In this document: piece by piece, positions 30,190 through 38,196 of the stretch | How the letters are laid out: each line of letters begins with the position of its first letter | How positions within the stretch are numbered: position 1 is the stretch's first letter | NCBI GenBank assembly: GCA_020026355.1 | Contig: JAHHQP010000021.1 | Span: 1-38,196, forward strand | Direction: 5' to 3' | DNA from: Bacteroidales bacterium | GTDB taxonomy: Bacteria; Bacteroidota; Bacteroidia; Bacteroidales; UBA932 | DNA length: 38,196 nucleotides | The notes under the pieces: generated by a model | Seen by the model: the letters and a program-made list of their open reading frames with translations, nothing else | Databases searched by the model: none | What the model was told of the DNA's origin: nothing | Program-made: the position numbers and the translations under genes

Positions 30190-31629
30190 ATGGATTCAGC
30201 TAAAGTACTTTCAATTTTCAAAGAAATCACGAAGGTTCCTAGGGAGTCTGGACATGAGGAGAAGATCATCGCTTTTCTTCAGGATTTCGCCCGCACTCAT
30301 TCTTTGGAGTGCCACACCGATGAAATCGGTAATGTCCTTATCATAAAAGAAGCCGCAGAAGGTTTCGAAAATGTACCGACCATCGTTCTTCAGTCCCATT
30401 CCGATATGGTCTGCGAGAAGAATGCCGGTGTCGAGCATGATTTCACCAAAGATCCGATCAAGTATGTGATCGAGGACGGCTGGATGATTGCCAAAGATAC
30501 GACACTCGGTGCTGATGACGGTATCGGATGCGCTTCCGAGCTTGCCTTGCTGGAAAGTGATCTTCCGACCGGAAGGCTGGAGTGCCTTTTCACGGTTTCG
30601 GAAGAGACCGGTCTGGATGGCGCGTTCGCGCTCAAACCGGATTTCATTTCAGGAAAGCACCTCATTAACCTTGATTCAGAGGATGAGGGTGAACTCTTCG
30701 TCGGTTGTGCCGGCGGTCTTGATACGACAGCCGTCTTCAATTACTGGACGGAGGATATCGCGGAGAATGACAAGCTCGTGACCCTGAAAGTCTTCGGCGG
30801 TCAGGGTGGTCATAGCGGTGACGACATCGATAAAGGCCGCTCCAACGCGGTTCAGATCATTTCCCGTTTCCTTTATACTCAGCTCGACCGTAATTTCCGC
30901 ATCATCGAACTGGAAGGCGGCAACAAGAGAAACGCAATCGCCCGTGAGGCTCACTGTATCCTCGCTGTAGCGGATGCCGCTGGCATGGAGGCCGATTTCA
31001 AGGCCTTCGCGGAAGAGGTGAAAGCCGAGTATGCTACGGTAGAACCGGCACTCGGATTCTCCTTCGCTCTGGAGGCCGAGATCACCAAGCAGGATGTCGG
31101 AAAGACCGTTTCACTGGATGATACTCAGCGAATCGTCAGGGCAATGGCAGCAGCTCCTCACGGTGTACTTGCCATGAGTCCGGACATCAAGGGACTGGTG
31201 GAGACTTCCACGAACCTGGCTTCCATCAAGATGCCGGAAGCCGGCAAGTTCAGGGTAGGAACCAGCCAGAGAAGTTCCATAGCCTCTGCCTGCAGAATGG
31301 CAGGGGACAAGGTCGAGGCTTGCTTCCTGCTTGCCGGAGCCGAGGTTACCCACGAATCTGAATATCCGGGTTGGAAGCCGAACCTCAATTCACGGATCCT
31401 GGATGCCAGCGTCGCTTCCTACAAGAAGCTTTTCGGCGTAGAACCGGTCGTCAGGGCCATTCATGCCGGACTGGAGTGCGGCCTTTTCCTGGACAAGTAT
31501 CCTGATCTCGACATGATTTCCTTCGGTCCAACCTTGAGAGGCGTGCATGCTCCTGGAGAGCGGCTTGACCTGGCTTCATTGGACAAGTTCGTGGCATTGC
31601 TCGTCGATGTTGTCGTGAATTTCAGATAA
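30190..31629 (+). CDS. pepD: aminoacyl-histidine dipeptidase (M20 family, PepD-like)
   Basis: 479 residues, the usual length of PepD. Metal-binding and catalytic motifs of the M20C family are intact: LQSHSDMVCE (His/Asp), TTLGADDGIGCASELALLE (bridging Asp), TVSEETGLDGA (catalytic Glu pair), LDSEDEGELFVG and FGGQGGHSGDDIDKGR. It is a cytosolic zinc dipeptidase that cleaves Xaa-His and other dipeptides for amino-acid supply. It overlaps no neighbour and starts 8 bases after dnaA. Confidence 0.93.
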   Translation: MDSAKVLSIFKEITKVPRESGHEEKIIAFLQDFARTHSLECHTDEIGNVLIIKEAAEGFENVPTIVLQSHSDMVCEKNAGVEHDFTKDPIKYVIEDGWMIAKDTTLGADDGIGCASELALLESDLPTGRLECLFTVSEETGLDGAFALKPDFISGKHLINLDSEDEGELFVGCAGGLDTTAVFNYWTEDIAENDKLVTLKVFGGQGGHSGDDIDKGRSNAVQIISRFLYTQLDRNFRIIELEGGNKRNAIAREAHCILAVADAAGMEADFKAFAEEVKAEYATVEPALGFSFALEAEITKQDVGKTVSLDDTQRIVRAMAAAPHGVLAMSPDIKGLVETSTNLASIKMPEAGKFRVGTSQRSSIASACRMAGDKVEACFLLAGAEVTHESEYPGWKPNLNSRILDASVASYKKLFGVEPVVRAIHAGLECGLFLDKYPDLDMISFGPTLRGVHAPGERLDLASLDKFVALLVDVVVNFR

Positions 31630-31638
31630 AGCAGGCTT

Positions 31639-32283
31639 ATGGTAAAGATCGCTCCTTCTCTCCTGTCCGCTGATTTCCTGCATCTCGAAAGGGATGTGGA
31701 GATGGTGAATGCCCATGCGGACGTTTTTCATCTGGATATCATGGACGGGGTGTTTGTGCCGAACATTTCTTACGGTTTTCCGATCGTCGAGGCGATTGCC
31801 CGTAAGGCGCGGAAAACGATGGATGCCCATCTGATGATCGTGCATCCGGAGAAATATGTCGAGCGTTTCGCCGCAGCCGGTGCTGATATGCTGAGTTTCC
31901 ATCTCGATGCGACAGAGCATCCTGCAGCTGTCGTGGAACAGATCCATGCAGCAGGGATGAAGGCCGGTATCGCCATCAATCCGGACATTCCGGTGGAGCG
32001 TCTCTTTCCTTATCTCGCACAGGTGGATTTCGTGCTCATCATGTCTGTCTTCGCCGGTTTCGGCGGACAGAAATTCATCGAGGAAACCTATGACCGGGTA
32101 CGTCGCGTGAAAGCAGAGATCGACCGTATCGGTTGCACATGCGCGATCGAGGTGGACGGGGGAGTGTCTGCAGCCAATGCCGCGGCGCTCGTCGAGGCCG
32201 GTGCAGAGATTCTGGTTGCGGGAAGCGCGGTGTTCAAGGCCGAGGATCCTGCCGCAGTCATCCGTGCGATGAGGGGAGAGTAG
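31639..32283 (+). CDS. rpe: ribulose-phosphate 3-epimerase
   Basis: 214 residues, a TIM barrel. It has APSLLSADF, the metal-binding HLDIMDGVFVPN, DAHLMI and EVDGGV. It interconverts ribulose-5-phosphate and xylulose-5-phosphate in the pentose phosphate pathway. The phosphate loop reads SVFAGFGGQ where most homologues have SVNPGFGGQ; the GFGGQ core is kept, so activity is expected. Its stop codon lies 2 bases from that of convergent birA, leaving no room for a separate terminator. Confidence 0.95.
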   Translation: MVKIAPSLLSADFLHLERDVEMVNAHADVFHLDIMDGVFVPNISYGFPIVEAIARKARKTMDAHLMIVHPEKYVERFAAAGADMLSFHLDATEHPAAVVEQIHAAGMKAGIAINPDIPVERLFPYLAQVDFVLIMSVFAGFGGQKFIEETYDRVRRVKAEIDRIGCTCAIEVDGGVSAANAAALVEAGAEILVAGSAVFKAEDPAAVIRAMRGE

Positions 32284-32285
32284 AA

Positions 32286-33047
32286 TCAGATCACATATGA
32301 AATTTCATTGAAGGCGAACTCCAGGGTTTCGCCTTCATTCATTTCCATACGCAGCAGACCGGTCGGGCCGACACTGCGGATCGTGCCGTCAAAGGTCTTT
32401 CCGTTGGCTTTCATCCGGTAGCTGTGCTCTTCATCCTTGCGGTAGAGGAAGCCGTTGTAAATCCGGTCCAGCTTGTGGTATTCATTCGGATTGTCCAGAA
32501 ATCGGGTGTACAGCCGTACCGTGTCGAGCAGTTCTTCAAGGAGTTCTTCCAGCACGGTTTCCTGTCCGGTCTCCAGGGCAATGGAGGTGGCTTCCGGATG
32601 GATGCTGGCATCGAATTCCAGCTGGTTGACGTTCAGTCCGACTCCGATGACGGAGCTGGTGAGGTATTTCCCGGCCAGAGTGTTTTCAATGAGGATGCCG
32701 CAGATCTTACGGTCTCCTACATAGATATCATTGGGCCACTTGATCTTGGCGTGCAGTCCGTGGTTTCCCAGAGTTTCTACCAATGAGGCCGCAATCATTT
32801 CCGAGAGGACGAACTGGTCCGTGGCAGCGATGGAATTCCTTTCTCCAGGTGCGGATTTCAGAATCAGACTGAAGGTGAGGTTCTTTCCGGAAGCGGTCAG
32901 CCAGCGGTTGCCGCGCTGACCTCTGCCGTCGGTCTGACAGTGAGCGGAAAGTACTGTCATGTCAGGAATTTCGTCGATATGACATTTTGCCATATTATTG
33001 GTGGAATCGACCTGGTCCATCCATATAATCTCTCCTATTTTTCTCAT
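32286..33047 (-). CDS. birA: biotin--[acetyl-CoA-carboxylase] ligase
   Basis: 253 residues. The biotin-adenylate loop GRGQRGNRW (41-49) and KWPNDIYV (103-110) are intact, followed by GILIENTLAG and GVGLNVNQ. It attaches biotin to the carrier protein of biotin-dependent carboxylases. It lacks the N-terminal helix-turn-helix of the E. coli bifunctional form, so it is a ligase only and not a repressor. The C-terminal SH3-like domain (about 205-253) is present. It is divergent from rsfS. Confidence 0.93.
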   Translation of the reverse strand: MRKIGEIIWMDQVDSTNNMAKCHIDEIPDMTVLSAHCQTDGRGQRGNRWLTASGKNLTFSLILKSAPGERNSIAATDQFVLSEMIAASLVETLGNHGLHAKIKWPNDIYVGDRKICGILIENTLAGKYLTSSVIGVGLNVNQLEFDASIHPEATSIALETGQETVLEELLEELLDTVRLYTRFLDNPNEYHKLDRIYNGFLYRKDEEHSYRMKANGKTFDGTIRSVGPTGLLRMEMNEGETLEFAFNEISYVI

Positions 33048-33063
33048 TGGTGTAGAATTTGCT

Positions 33064-33071
33064 TATATTTG
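33064..33071 (+). promoter_or_regulatory. -7 box of the rsfS-ftsH-cdsA operon
   Basis: TATATTTG, matching TAnnTTTG, about 43 bases before the rsfS start codon. No TTG was found at the usual 19-20 bp distance. Confidence 0.5.
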
Positions 33072-33113
33072 TCTGCTAATTTAGACAAAAATCTAGGAAA
33101 TCAACAGTAATAT

Positions 33114-33467
33114 ATGAATATCGAAGAAATCAAGGTCATAGCTGACGCTATGCTCGAAAAGAAAGGTCAGGATGTCGTAGCACTGGACCTCAGACCTGTA
33201 GGAACCGCCATCTCTGATTATTTCATCGTCTGTCATGCAGATTCGACGACCAATGTCGTGGCCATCGCGGACAACGTGGAGGATCGTATGATCGAGAAGT
33301 GCCGCCGAAAGGTGCTCAGGAGCCAAGGACAGGACAATGCCATCTGGGTTATCCTGGATTACGGCGACATCGTCGTCCACGTCTTCCAGACAGAGTACAG
33401 AGAATTCTACCGTTTGGAGGATCTCTGGGCTGATGCGGAAAAATATGAATTCAAAGACGCTGAATAA
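33114..33467 (+). CDS. rsfS: ribosome silencing factor RsfS
   Basis: 117 residues, the normal length. Family motifs are clear: KKGQDVVALDLR, AISDYFIVCHADSTTNV, DWGD-equivalent LDYGDIVVHVFQTEYREFY and a terminal LEDLWADA. It binds ribosomal protein L14 (uL14) and blocks joining of the subunits under poor nutrition. ftsH begins 5 bases downstream, so the two are co-translated. Confidence 0.95.
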   Translation: MNIEEIKVIADAMLEKKGQDVVALDLRPVGTAISDYFIVCHADSTTNVVAIADNVEDRMIEKCRRKVLRSQGQDNAIWVILDYGDIVVHVFQTEYREFYRLEDLWADAEKYEFKDAE

Positions 33468-33472
33468 AGACT

Positions 33473-35485
33473 ATGAGTAAAGAGATAAAGACAGTACGTT
33501 TCCGTTTTTCCTGGTTCTACATGATTCTGGTCGGTGTCATCATCTGGATGCTTTTCGATCAGAGCGCACCGGCACCGCGAGAGGTGAACTGGGATCATGT
33601 GAAGCAGATGTTCCTCAAGGGGGATATCAAGGAGATCACTTTTGTCAGGAATGAATTCCAGGGGCTGGTCACGTTGGAACCGGATGCCGTGAAGGAATAT
33701 CAGGAAGAGAACAATGTTACCCTTCCTCCGGCTTCTCCCCATCTGACCTTTCTTGTTTCCGGCAGTTTCGATGCTGAAGAACAGTTCGGAGCATTGAATG
33801 ATTCCCTGACTGTACGGCATATGAAGCCGGTAAGGATCGAAGTCGAACAGCGTGACAATATCTGGGGCGGTGTCTTCGAGTGGCTGCTCTTCCCGTTGCT
33901 GCTTCTGGGGCTGTGGTTCCTGATGTTCCGCGGCATGAATCAGAAGATGGGCGGTGGATCCGGCGGTCCGGGCGGTGTCTTCAATGTAGGTAAGGCTCCG
34001 GGTAAGCTGGCGGAGAAAGATAGCATGAAAGTCACTTTCAAGGATGTAGCCGGTCTGTACGGCGCAAAGGAGGAAGTCATGGAGATTGTCGATTTCCTCA
34101 AGAATCCTGCGAAATATACGGCATTGGGTGGAAAGATTCCGAAAGGAGCATTGCTGGTCGGTCCTCCGGGTACCGGTAAGACTTTGCTGGCCAAGGCCGT
34201 TGCCGGAGAGGCGAACGTTCCGTTCTTCTCCATTTCCGGTTCTGATTTCGTCGAGATGTTCGTCGGTGTCGGTGCTTCCCGTGTCCGCGACCTCTTCCGT
34301 CAGGCCAAGGAGAAGGCCCCGTGCATCGTCTTCATCGATGAGATCGATGCGGTGGGCCGTGCCAGAGGAAAGAACGTAGGCTTCTCTTCAAATGATGAGC
34401 GGGAGAATACCTTGAACCAGCTGCTGACTGAAATGGACGGTTTCGGTACGAATTCCGGAGTCATCTGTCTTGCGGCGACCAACCGTGCGGATATCCTGGA
34501 CAAGGCTTTGCTTCGTGCCGGTCGTTTCGACCGTCAGATTCATGTCGAGCTGCCGGACCTGAAGGAACGTGAGGAAATTTTCCAGGTTCATCTGAAAGGT
34601 TTGAAGCTGGAGCCGGATTTCGATGTCGAATTCCTGGCGAAACATACGCCGGGCTTCTCCGGTGCTGACATCGCCAATGTCTGCAACGAGGCGGCCCTTA
34701 CTGCAGCACGCCGGAATAAGGCGGCTATCGACAAGCAGGACTTTCTGGATGCAGTCGACCGTATCATCGGTGGACTGGAACGTAAGGACAAGATCATCAC
34801 TCCTGAGGAGAAACGTTCCATCGCTCATCATGAGGCCGGACATGCTACGGTCAGCTGGTTGCTGCCGCATGCGAATCCTTTGTTCAAGGTCACCATTGTC
34901 CCGAGAGGGCAGGCGCTCGGTGCCGCGTGGTATCTTCCGGAGGAGCGTCTTCTGATGACCCGTGATCAGATGATGGATGAGATGTGTGCGTTGCTGGGAG
35001 GTCGTGTGGCTGAGGAAATCGTGAACGGACAACCTTCTACCGGCGCTCAGAATGACCTTGAGCGTCTGACCCAGATGGCTTACGGAATGGTGAAGTATTA
35101 TGGTATGAGTGACAAGGTCGGTGAACTTTCCTTCTATGATTCCACCGGGGCCAGAGGTTATGACCTGACCAAGCCGTTCAGTGAGAAGACTGCGGAGCTC
35201 ATTGACCAGGAAGTGAGGGGACTCGTGGACCAGATCCACAAGAAGACTCGGAAGATTCTTGATGACAATCGTGAAGGATTCCTGCGGCTTGCTGCCTTAC
35301 TTCTCGAAAAAGAAGTTATATTTGCAGACGATCTGGAACGTATCTTCGGTCCTCGGGCCGGAGCTGCGGTTTCTGCAGAATCGACAGCTGCTCCTGCGGA
35401 GAATACCGCGGAGACTCCGGTCCATCCTGCTGAAGATCCTGATATGACCGATTCTGCCGCAGCTCCGGCTGATGAGCAGGAATAA
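33473..35485 (+). CDS. ftsH: ATP-dependent membrane zinc metalloprotease FtsH
   Basis: 670 residues. Two transmembrane segments (about 13-28 and 133-153) flank a periplasmic domain. The AAA domain carries Walker A GPPGTGKT (230-237), Walker B CIVFIDEID (284-292) and the arginine fingers in RAGRFDRQ. The zinc site HEAGH (453-457) is intact. It unfolds and degrades membrane and some cytosolic proteins. The protease region has AAWYLPEERLLMTR, a Bacteroidota-like variant. The last 50 residues are an Ala/Pro/Glu/Asp-rich tail. It sits between rsfS and cdsA in one operon. Confidence 0.97.
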   Translation: MSKEIKTVRFRFSWFYMILVGVIIWMLFDQSAPAPREVNWDHVKQMFLKGDIKEITFVRNEFQGLVTLEPDAVKEYQEENNVTLPPASPHLTFLVSGSFDAEEQFGALNDSLTVRHMKPVRIEVEQRDNIWGGVFEWLLFPLLLLGLWFLMFRGMNQKMGGGSGGPGGVFNVGKAPGKLAEKDSMKVTFKDVAGLYGAKEEVMEIVDFLKNPAKYTALGGKIPKGALLVGPPGTGKTLLAKAVAGEANVPFFSISGSDFVEMFVGVGASRVRDLFRQAKEKAPCIVFIDEIDAVGRARGKNVGFSSNDERENTLNQLLTEMDGFGTNSGVICLAATNRADILDKALLRAGRFDRQIHVELPDLKEREEIFQVHLKGLKLEPDFDVEFLAKHTPGFSGADIANVCNEAALTAARRNKAAIDKQDFLDAVDRIIGGLERKDKIITPEEKRSIAHHEAGHATVSWLLPHANPLFKVTIVPRGQALGAAWYLPEERLLMTRDQMMDEMCALLGGRVAEEIVNGQPSTGAQNDLERLTQMAYGMVKYYGMSDKVGELSFYDSTGARGYDLTKPFSEKTAELIDQEVRGLVDQIHKKTRKILDDNREGFLRLAALLLEKEVIFADDLERIFGPRAGAAVSAESTAAPAENTAETPVHPAEDPDMTDSAAAPADEQE

Positions 35486-35510
35486 TAACACTGAAATTGT
35501 ACGAAAGACC

Positions 35511-36365
35511 ATGTCCAACCTGTTGAAGAGAACTTTGTTCGGAGGCTTGTTCCTCTTGGTGATGTTGGCAGCGATGCTGATCGACCAGTATGTATTTCTG
35601 GGAATCATGCTGCTTTTCCTGATATTCATGATGCGTGAATTCTTGCGGATGACGATGCAGGATCGTTATCGTTTCTCGCAGCTGCTCGCCATTCTTGCCG
35701 GCGTCTTCATGTTCGTGCTCTCTTTCTTATATATGGATGGACTGTGTCCGAAGAAATACGGGCTGCTTGTCCTGCTTCCGATCTTCATCGTGATGATCAA
35801 TTCCTTGTATGTGAAGGACAAGGCTGAGTTCGGCAAGTTCGCGAACCTGTACACCGCTCTTCTTTACATTGCGGTGCCTTGGTCAGTGTTCAATATGGCC
35901 GTATTCCCGGATCCGGAGAATCTGGGACAGTTCAACGGGCTTTTTCTCCTGTCGCTGTTCCTCGTCGTCTGGGCATCCGATGTCGGAGCTTATCTTTTCG
36001 GAATAACGCTCGGGCAGAAATATGGCAAGAAACTTTTCCCGTCCGTCTCCCCGAAGAAATCCTGGGTCGGTTTCTGGGGTGGTTTCTTCCTGGCGATCGT
36101 CGTTGCGGTGTGCTTGTATTACCTGGGATTCTGGAACATGTCTCTCCTGCACTGCATTCTGCTTGCAGCGGTGATGAATGTATCCGGTGTCTACGGCGAT
36201 CTGATCGAGTCTCAATGGAAACGTCATTACTGCATCAAGGATTCCGGGCATTCCTTGCCGGGGCATGGTGGCATGCTGGATCGTTTCGACAGCGCTCTGC
36301 TCAGTATTCCGACCGCATTGATCTACCTGCATCTGTTCGACCTCATGCCTGCCTGCTGCAATTAA
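35511..36365 (+). CDS. cdsA: phosphatidate cytidylyltransferase
   Basis: 284 residues with about seven or eight hydrophobic segments. The C-terminal signature is complete: FPSVSPKKSWVGFWGGF, then GDLIESQWKRHYCIKDSGHS and LPGHGGMLDRFDS. It makes CDP-diacylglycerol from phosphatidate and CTP, the branch point of phospholipid synthesis, in the inner membrane. ATG 35511 begins the family start MSNLLKRTLFGG; an upstream ATG at 35472 lies inside the ftsH tail in another frame and would add 13 residues. It is followed by psd, the next steps in the phosphatidylethanolamine branch. Confidence 0.94.
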   Translation: MSNLLKRTLFGGLFLLVMLAAMLIDQYVFLGIMLLFLIFMMREFLRMTMQDRYRFSQLLAILAGVFMFVLSFLYMDGLCPKKYGLLVLLPIFIVMINSLYVKDKAEFGKFANLYTALLYIAVPWSVFNMAVFPDPENLGQFNGLFLLSLFLVVWASDVGAYLFGITLGQKYGKKLFPSVSPKKSWVGFWGGFFLAIVVAVCLYYLGFWNMSLLHCILLAAVMNVSGVYGDLIESQWKRHYCIKDSGHSLPGHGGMLDRFDSALLSIPTALIYLHLFDLMPACCN

Positions 36366-36368
36366 GAT

Positions 36369-36399
36369 TTGTCGGAATCGTGTAATTTCAGTACATTTG
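36369..36399 (+). promoter_or_regulatory. psd promoter
   Basis: TTG (36369-36371, part of TTTG), 20 bp, TACATTTG (36392-36399), near-ideal for Bacteroidota. psd can therefore be expressed apart from the rsfS-ftsH-cdsA transcript. Confidence 0.75.
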
Positions 36400-36418
36400 T
36401 AGAATAATTCAAACTAAA

Positions 36419-37084
36419 ATGACAGTTCACAAAGATTGTATCAATATAGTGGTGACCGTATGGCTGATCGGAATCGCAGTCGCTTTTCCGCTATTGTATT
36501 TCATCCCCGCTCCATATACCTTCATTTCCTACCTTCTGGCTGCGCCCGTGATGTTCATCATGGGTTTTGTCCTGTTCTTTTTCAGGGTACCCGAGAGACC
36601 GGTCGTACCGGGGGAAGAAGTCGTGACCAGTGTCGCTGACGGAGAGGTGGTCATCGTCGATAAAGTCTTTGAGGGAGAGTATCTCAAACGTGATGTCATC
36701 CAGGTGTCCGTGTACATGGACTTCTTCAATGTCCATGTGAATTTCTGGCCGATCAGCGGAGAAGTCACCTATTACAAATATCATCCTGGACTCTATATGC
36801 TGGCATTCCTGCCTAAAGCATCTGAACTGAACGAACATGCGTCCGTCGGCATCAGGAGTCGATATGGAGAGATTCTGTTCAAACAGTTGGCTGGAACATT
36901 CGCCCGTCGTATCGTCACCTACGCGGAACCGGGCAGTCATGCCGATAAAGGTACCCAGTGCGGTATCATCAAGTTCGGTTCTCGAATCGACATGTATCTT
37001 CCGCTGGATGCGGAAATCAATGTCAAGGTCGGTGACGCCGTGAACGCCTCCACGACTGTCATCGCACATCTGAAACGATCATAA
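36419..37084 (+). CDS. psd: phosphatidylserine decarboxylase (short, archaeal-like type)
   Basis: 221 residues. An N-terminal membrane segment pair (about 8-55) precedes the core (VSVYMDFFNVHVNFWPISG, YYKYHPGLYMLAFLPKASE, NEHASVGI). The self-cleavage site is in IIKFGSRID: cleavage between Gly187 and Ser188 would create the pyruvoyl cofactor. It turns phosphatidylserine into phosphatidylethanolamine in the inner membrane. The short form with FGSR rather than LGST belongs to the PSD-A/archaetidylserine-like group. The CNNM/CBS gene starts 7 bases after it. Confidence 0.93.
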   Translation: MTVHKDCINIVVTVWLIGIAVAFPLLYFIPAPYTFISYLLAAPVMFIMGFVLFFFRVPERPVVPGEEVVTSVADGEVVIVDKVFEGEYLKRDVIQVSVYMDFFNVHVNFWPISGEVTYYKYHPGLYMLAFLPKASELNEHASVGIRSRYGEILFKQLAGTFARRIVTYAEPGSHADKGTQCGIIKFGSRIDMYLPLDAEINVKVGDAVNASTTVIAHLKRS

Positions 37085-37091
37085 TCACAAT

Positions 37092-38144
37092 ATGGAAGAG
37101 GGTTTAATATACATCATAATGTTCGTTTCCCTGATCTTGTCACATTTGTGCTCGGTCCTGGAAGCGACATTGCTTTCTACTCCTATCACCTATATCACTG
37201 GTCTTGAGGAAAGCGGAGTCAAGGGGTCACTGCTTCTGAAGAAGCTCAAGATGAATCCTGACCGTCCTATTTCCGCCATTCTCTGTCTGAACACGATCGC
37301 GAATACGATCGGTGCCTCTGTGGTCGGTTCTCTGGTTGCCGAGGTGTACAGCAGTACGATGGTCGGTGTCTTTTCCGTGATATTCACCTTGCTGATCCTT
37401 GTCTTCTCCGAGATCATTCCGAAGACGATAGGGTCCTATTACTGGAGAAAGCTCGCCATTCCTGCAGCGCGTGTCATCAACGTCATCATCTGGATCAGTT
37501 TCCCGTTGGTATGGCTCTGTGAACGTCTTACTAAGGTCATCGCTCACAATTCATCGCAGGTCAGCGTCAGTCGTGAGGACATCAGTGCCATGGCGACGGT
37601 AGCTACCGAGGAATATGTGATCGAGAAGGACGAGAAGAAGATGATTCAGAACATTCTGAAACTTGATGAGATCACGGCTCATGAGATCATGACACCGAGT
37701 GTGGTGGTCGAGATGGCTGAAAGTTCAATGACCATCAAGGATTTCTACAACAACGAGGATTTCAAGAACCATTCCAGAATTCCGATCTACGATGAGGATA
37801 ACAGCGATTACATCATCGGTTATGTACTTCGTCAGACGGTGCTCGAGAAGATGGCGGAAGACAAGTTCGATCTCCGTATGGAAGAGATCGTACGTCCGAT
37901 CGTCGCTTTCAAGGAAGAGGATACCGTTTCCGATATCATGGAAAGACTGATGGAAAAGAAGGAGCATATCTCCATCATCCTGGATGAGTATGGCTCTCTT
38001 CGTGGTATCGTCACGATGGAAGATGTGATCGAGACCATGCTGGGTCAGGAAATCGTCGATGAGAAGGATGAGGTGGTCGATATGCAGGAATATGCCAAGG
38101 AACAATGGGAAAAGGCTCAGAAGGAGATCCCTCAGGCAGATTGA
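37092..38144 (+). CDS. CNNM/CorC-HlyC-family membrane protein with CBS pair
   Basis: 350 residues. A CNNM transmembrane domain (about 1-155, with LSHLCSVLEATLLS, LCLNTIANTIGASVVGS, FSEIIPKTIGS) is followed by two CBS domains (about 195-325; EIMTPSVVVEMAES and IVTMEDVIETMLGQEI). The C-terminal transporter-associated CorC_HlyC domain is missing, so the protein ends soon after the second CBS. Members are linked to magnesium or sodium transport, with CBS domains that bind adenine nucleotides. It is translationally close to psd (7 bases), which may be chance or may link envelope functions. Ion specificity cannot be told. Confidence 0.88.
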   Translation: MEEGLIYIIMFVSLILSHLCSVLEATLLSTPITYITGLEESGVKGSLLLKKLKMNPDRPISAILCLNTIANTIGASVVGSLVAEVYSSTMVGVFSVIFTLLILVFSEIIPKTIGSYYWRKLAIPAARVINVIIWISFPLVWLCERLTKVIAHNSSQVSVSREDISAMATVATEEYVIEKDEKKMIQNILKLDEITAHEIMTPSVVVEMAESSMTIKDFYNNEDFKNHSRIPIYDEDNSDYIIGYVLRQTVLEKMAEDKFDLRMEEIVRPIVAFKEEDTVSDIMERLMEKKEHISIILDEYGSLRGIVTMEDVIETMLGQEIVDEKDEVVDMQEYAKEQWEKAQKEIPQAD

Positions 38145-38196
38145 TCATTCTGATAACTGCATATCTCTATATAAATAAGAAGAAGCCGGGTCAAAA

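Overview
The window looks like a chromosome segment of a member of the Bacteroidota, most likely Bacteroidales. The evidence is a SusC/SusD pair with an ECF sigma factor, a Rho with a long Ala/Lys/Glu/Pro-rich N-terminal insertion, a Bacteroidota-style LptD, an FtsH with a Bacteroidota-like protease region, and many promoters of the Bacteroidota form (TTG/TTTG, 19-20 bp, TAnnTTTG). No organism name can be fixed from the sequence alone. No tRNA, rRNA, CRISPR array, transposase or integrase was seen.

Layout. (1) 1-1570: the left edge holds most of a minus-strand FMN riboswitch with its promoter; the gene it controls lies outside the window. An alpha/beta hydrolase and an NlpE-like lipoprotein follow. 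(2) 1757-7374: an ECF sigma factor and a SusC/SusD outer-membrane uptake pair, with no anti-sigma gene between. (3) 7381-14230: an accessory region, partly AT-rich. It holds a solitary AraC-type HTH miniprotein, a chimeric ORF joining a YbaK N-terminus to a UvrA C-terminal tail, an archaeal-type ATPase, a membrane-anchored peptide deformylase, a 52-residue small ORF followed by a phosphodiester glycosidase lipoprotein, and a Fic protein with operator-like repeats. Two copies of a 49-bp hairpin repeat flank the Fic locus. (4) 14244-21308: mnmE, divergent from carA-carB and a lipid kinase. carA has an attenuator-like leader, and its product has lost the glutamine amidotransferase triad. (5) 21392-28494: rho and lptD on the minus strand; a cell-wall amidase and an MCE (MlaD-like) protein divergent on the plus strand. 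(6) 28760-38144: dnaA-pepD-rpe, birA convergent, then rsfS-ftsH-cdsA-psd and a CNNM/CBS protein.

How they fit together. The core half is a housekeeping block: pyrimidine/arginine precursor synthesis (carAB), phospholipid synthesis (cdsA, psd, lipid kinase), envelope building (lptD, amidase, MCE protein), replication initiation, ribosome silencing and membrane proteolysis. The sigma-SusCD set imports an unidentified ligand.

The observations most worth checking are the CarA with no catalytic Cys/His/Glu, the leader-ORF and terminator arrangement before carA, the YbaK-UvrA chimera, the 49-bp repeat pair, the 21-bp copy of mnmE sequence next to the Fic locus, and the predicted extracytoplasmic deformylase. 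Bases 38145-38196 hold nothing I can assign.
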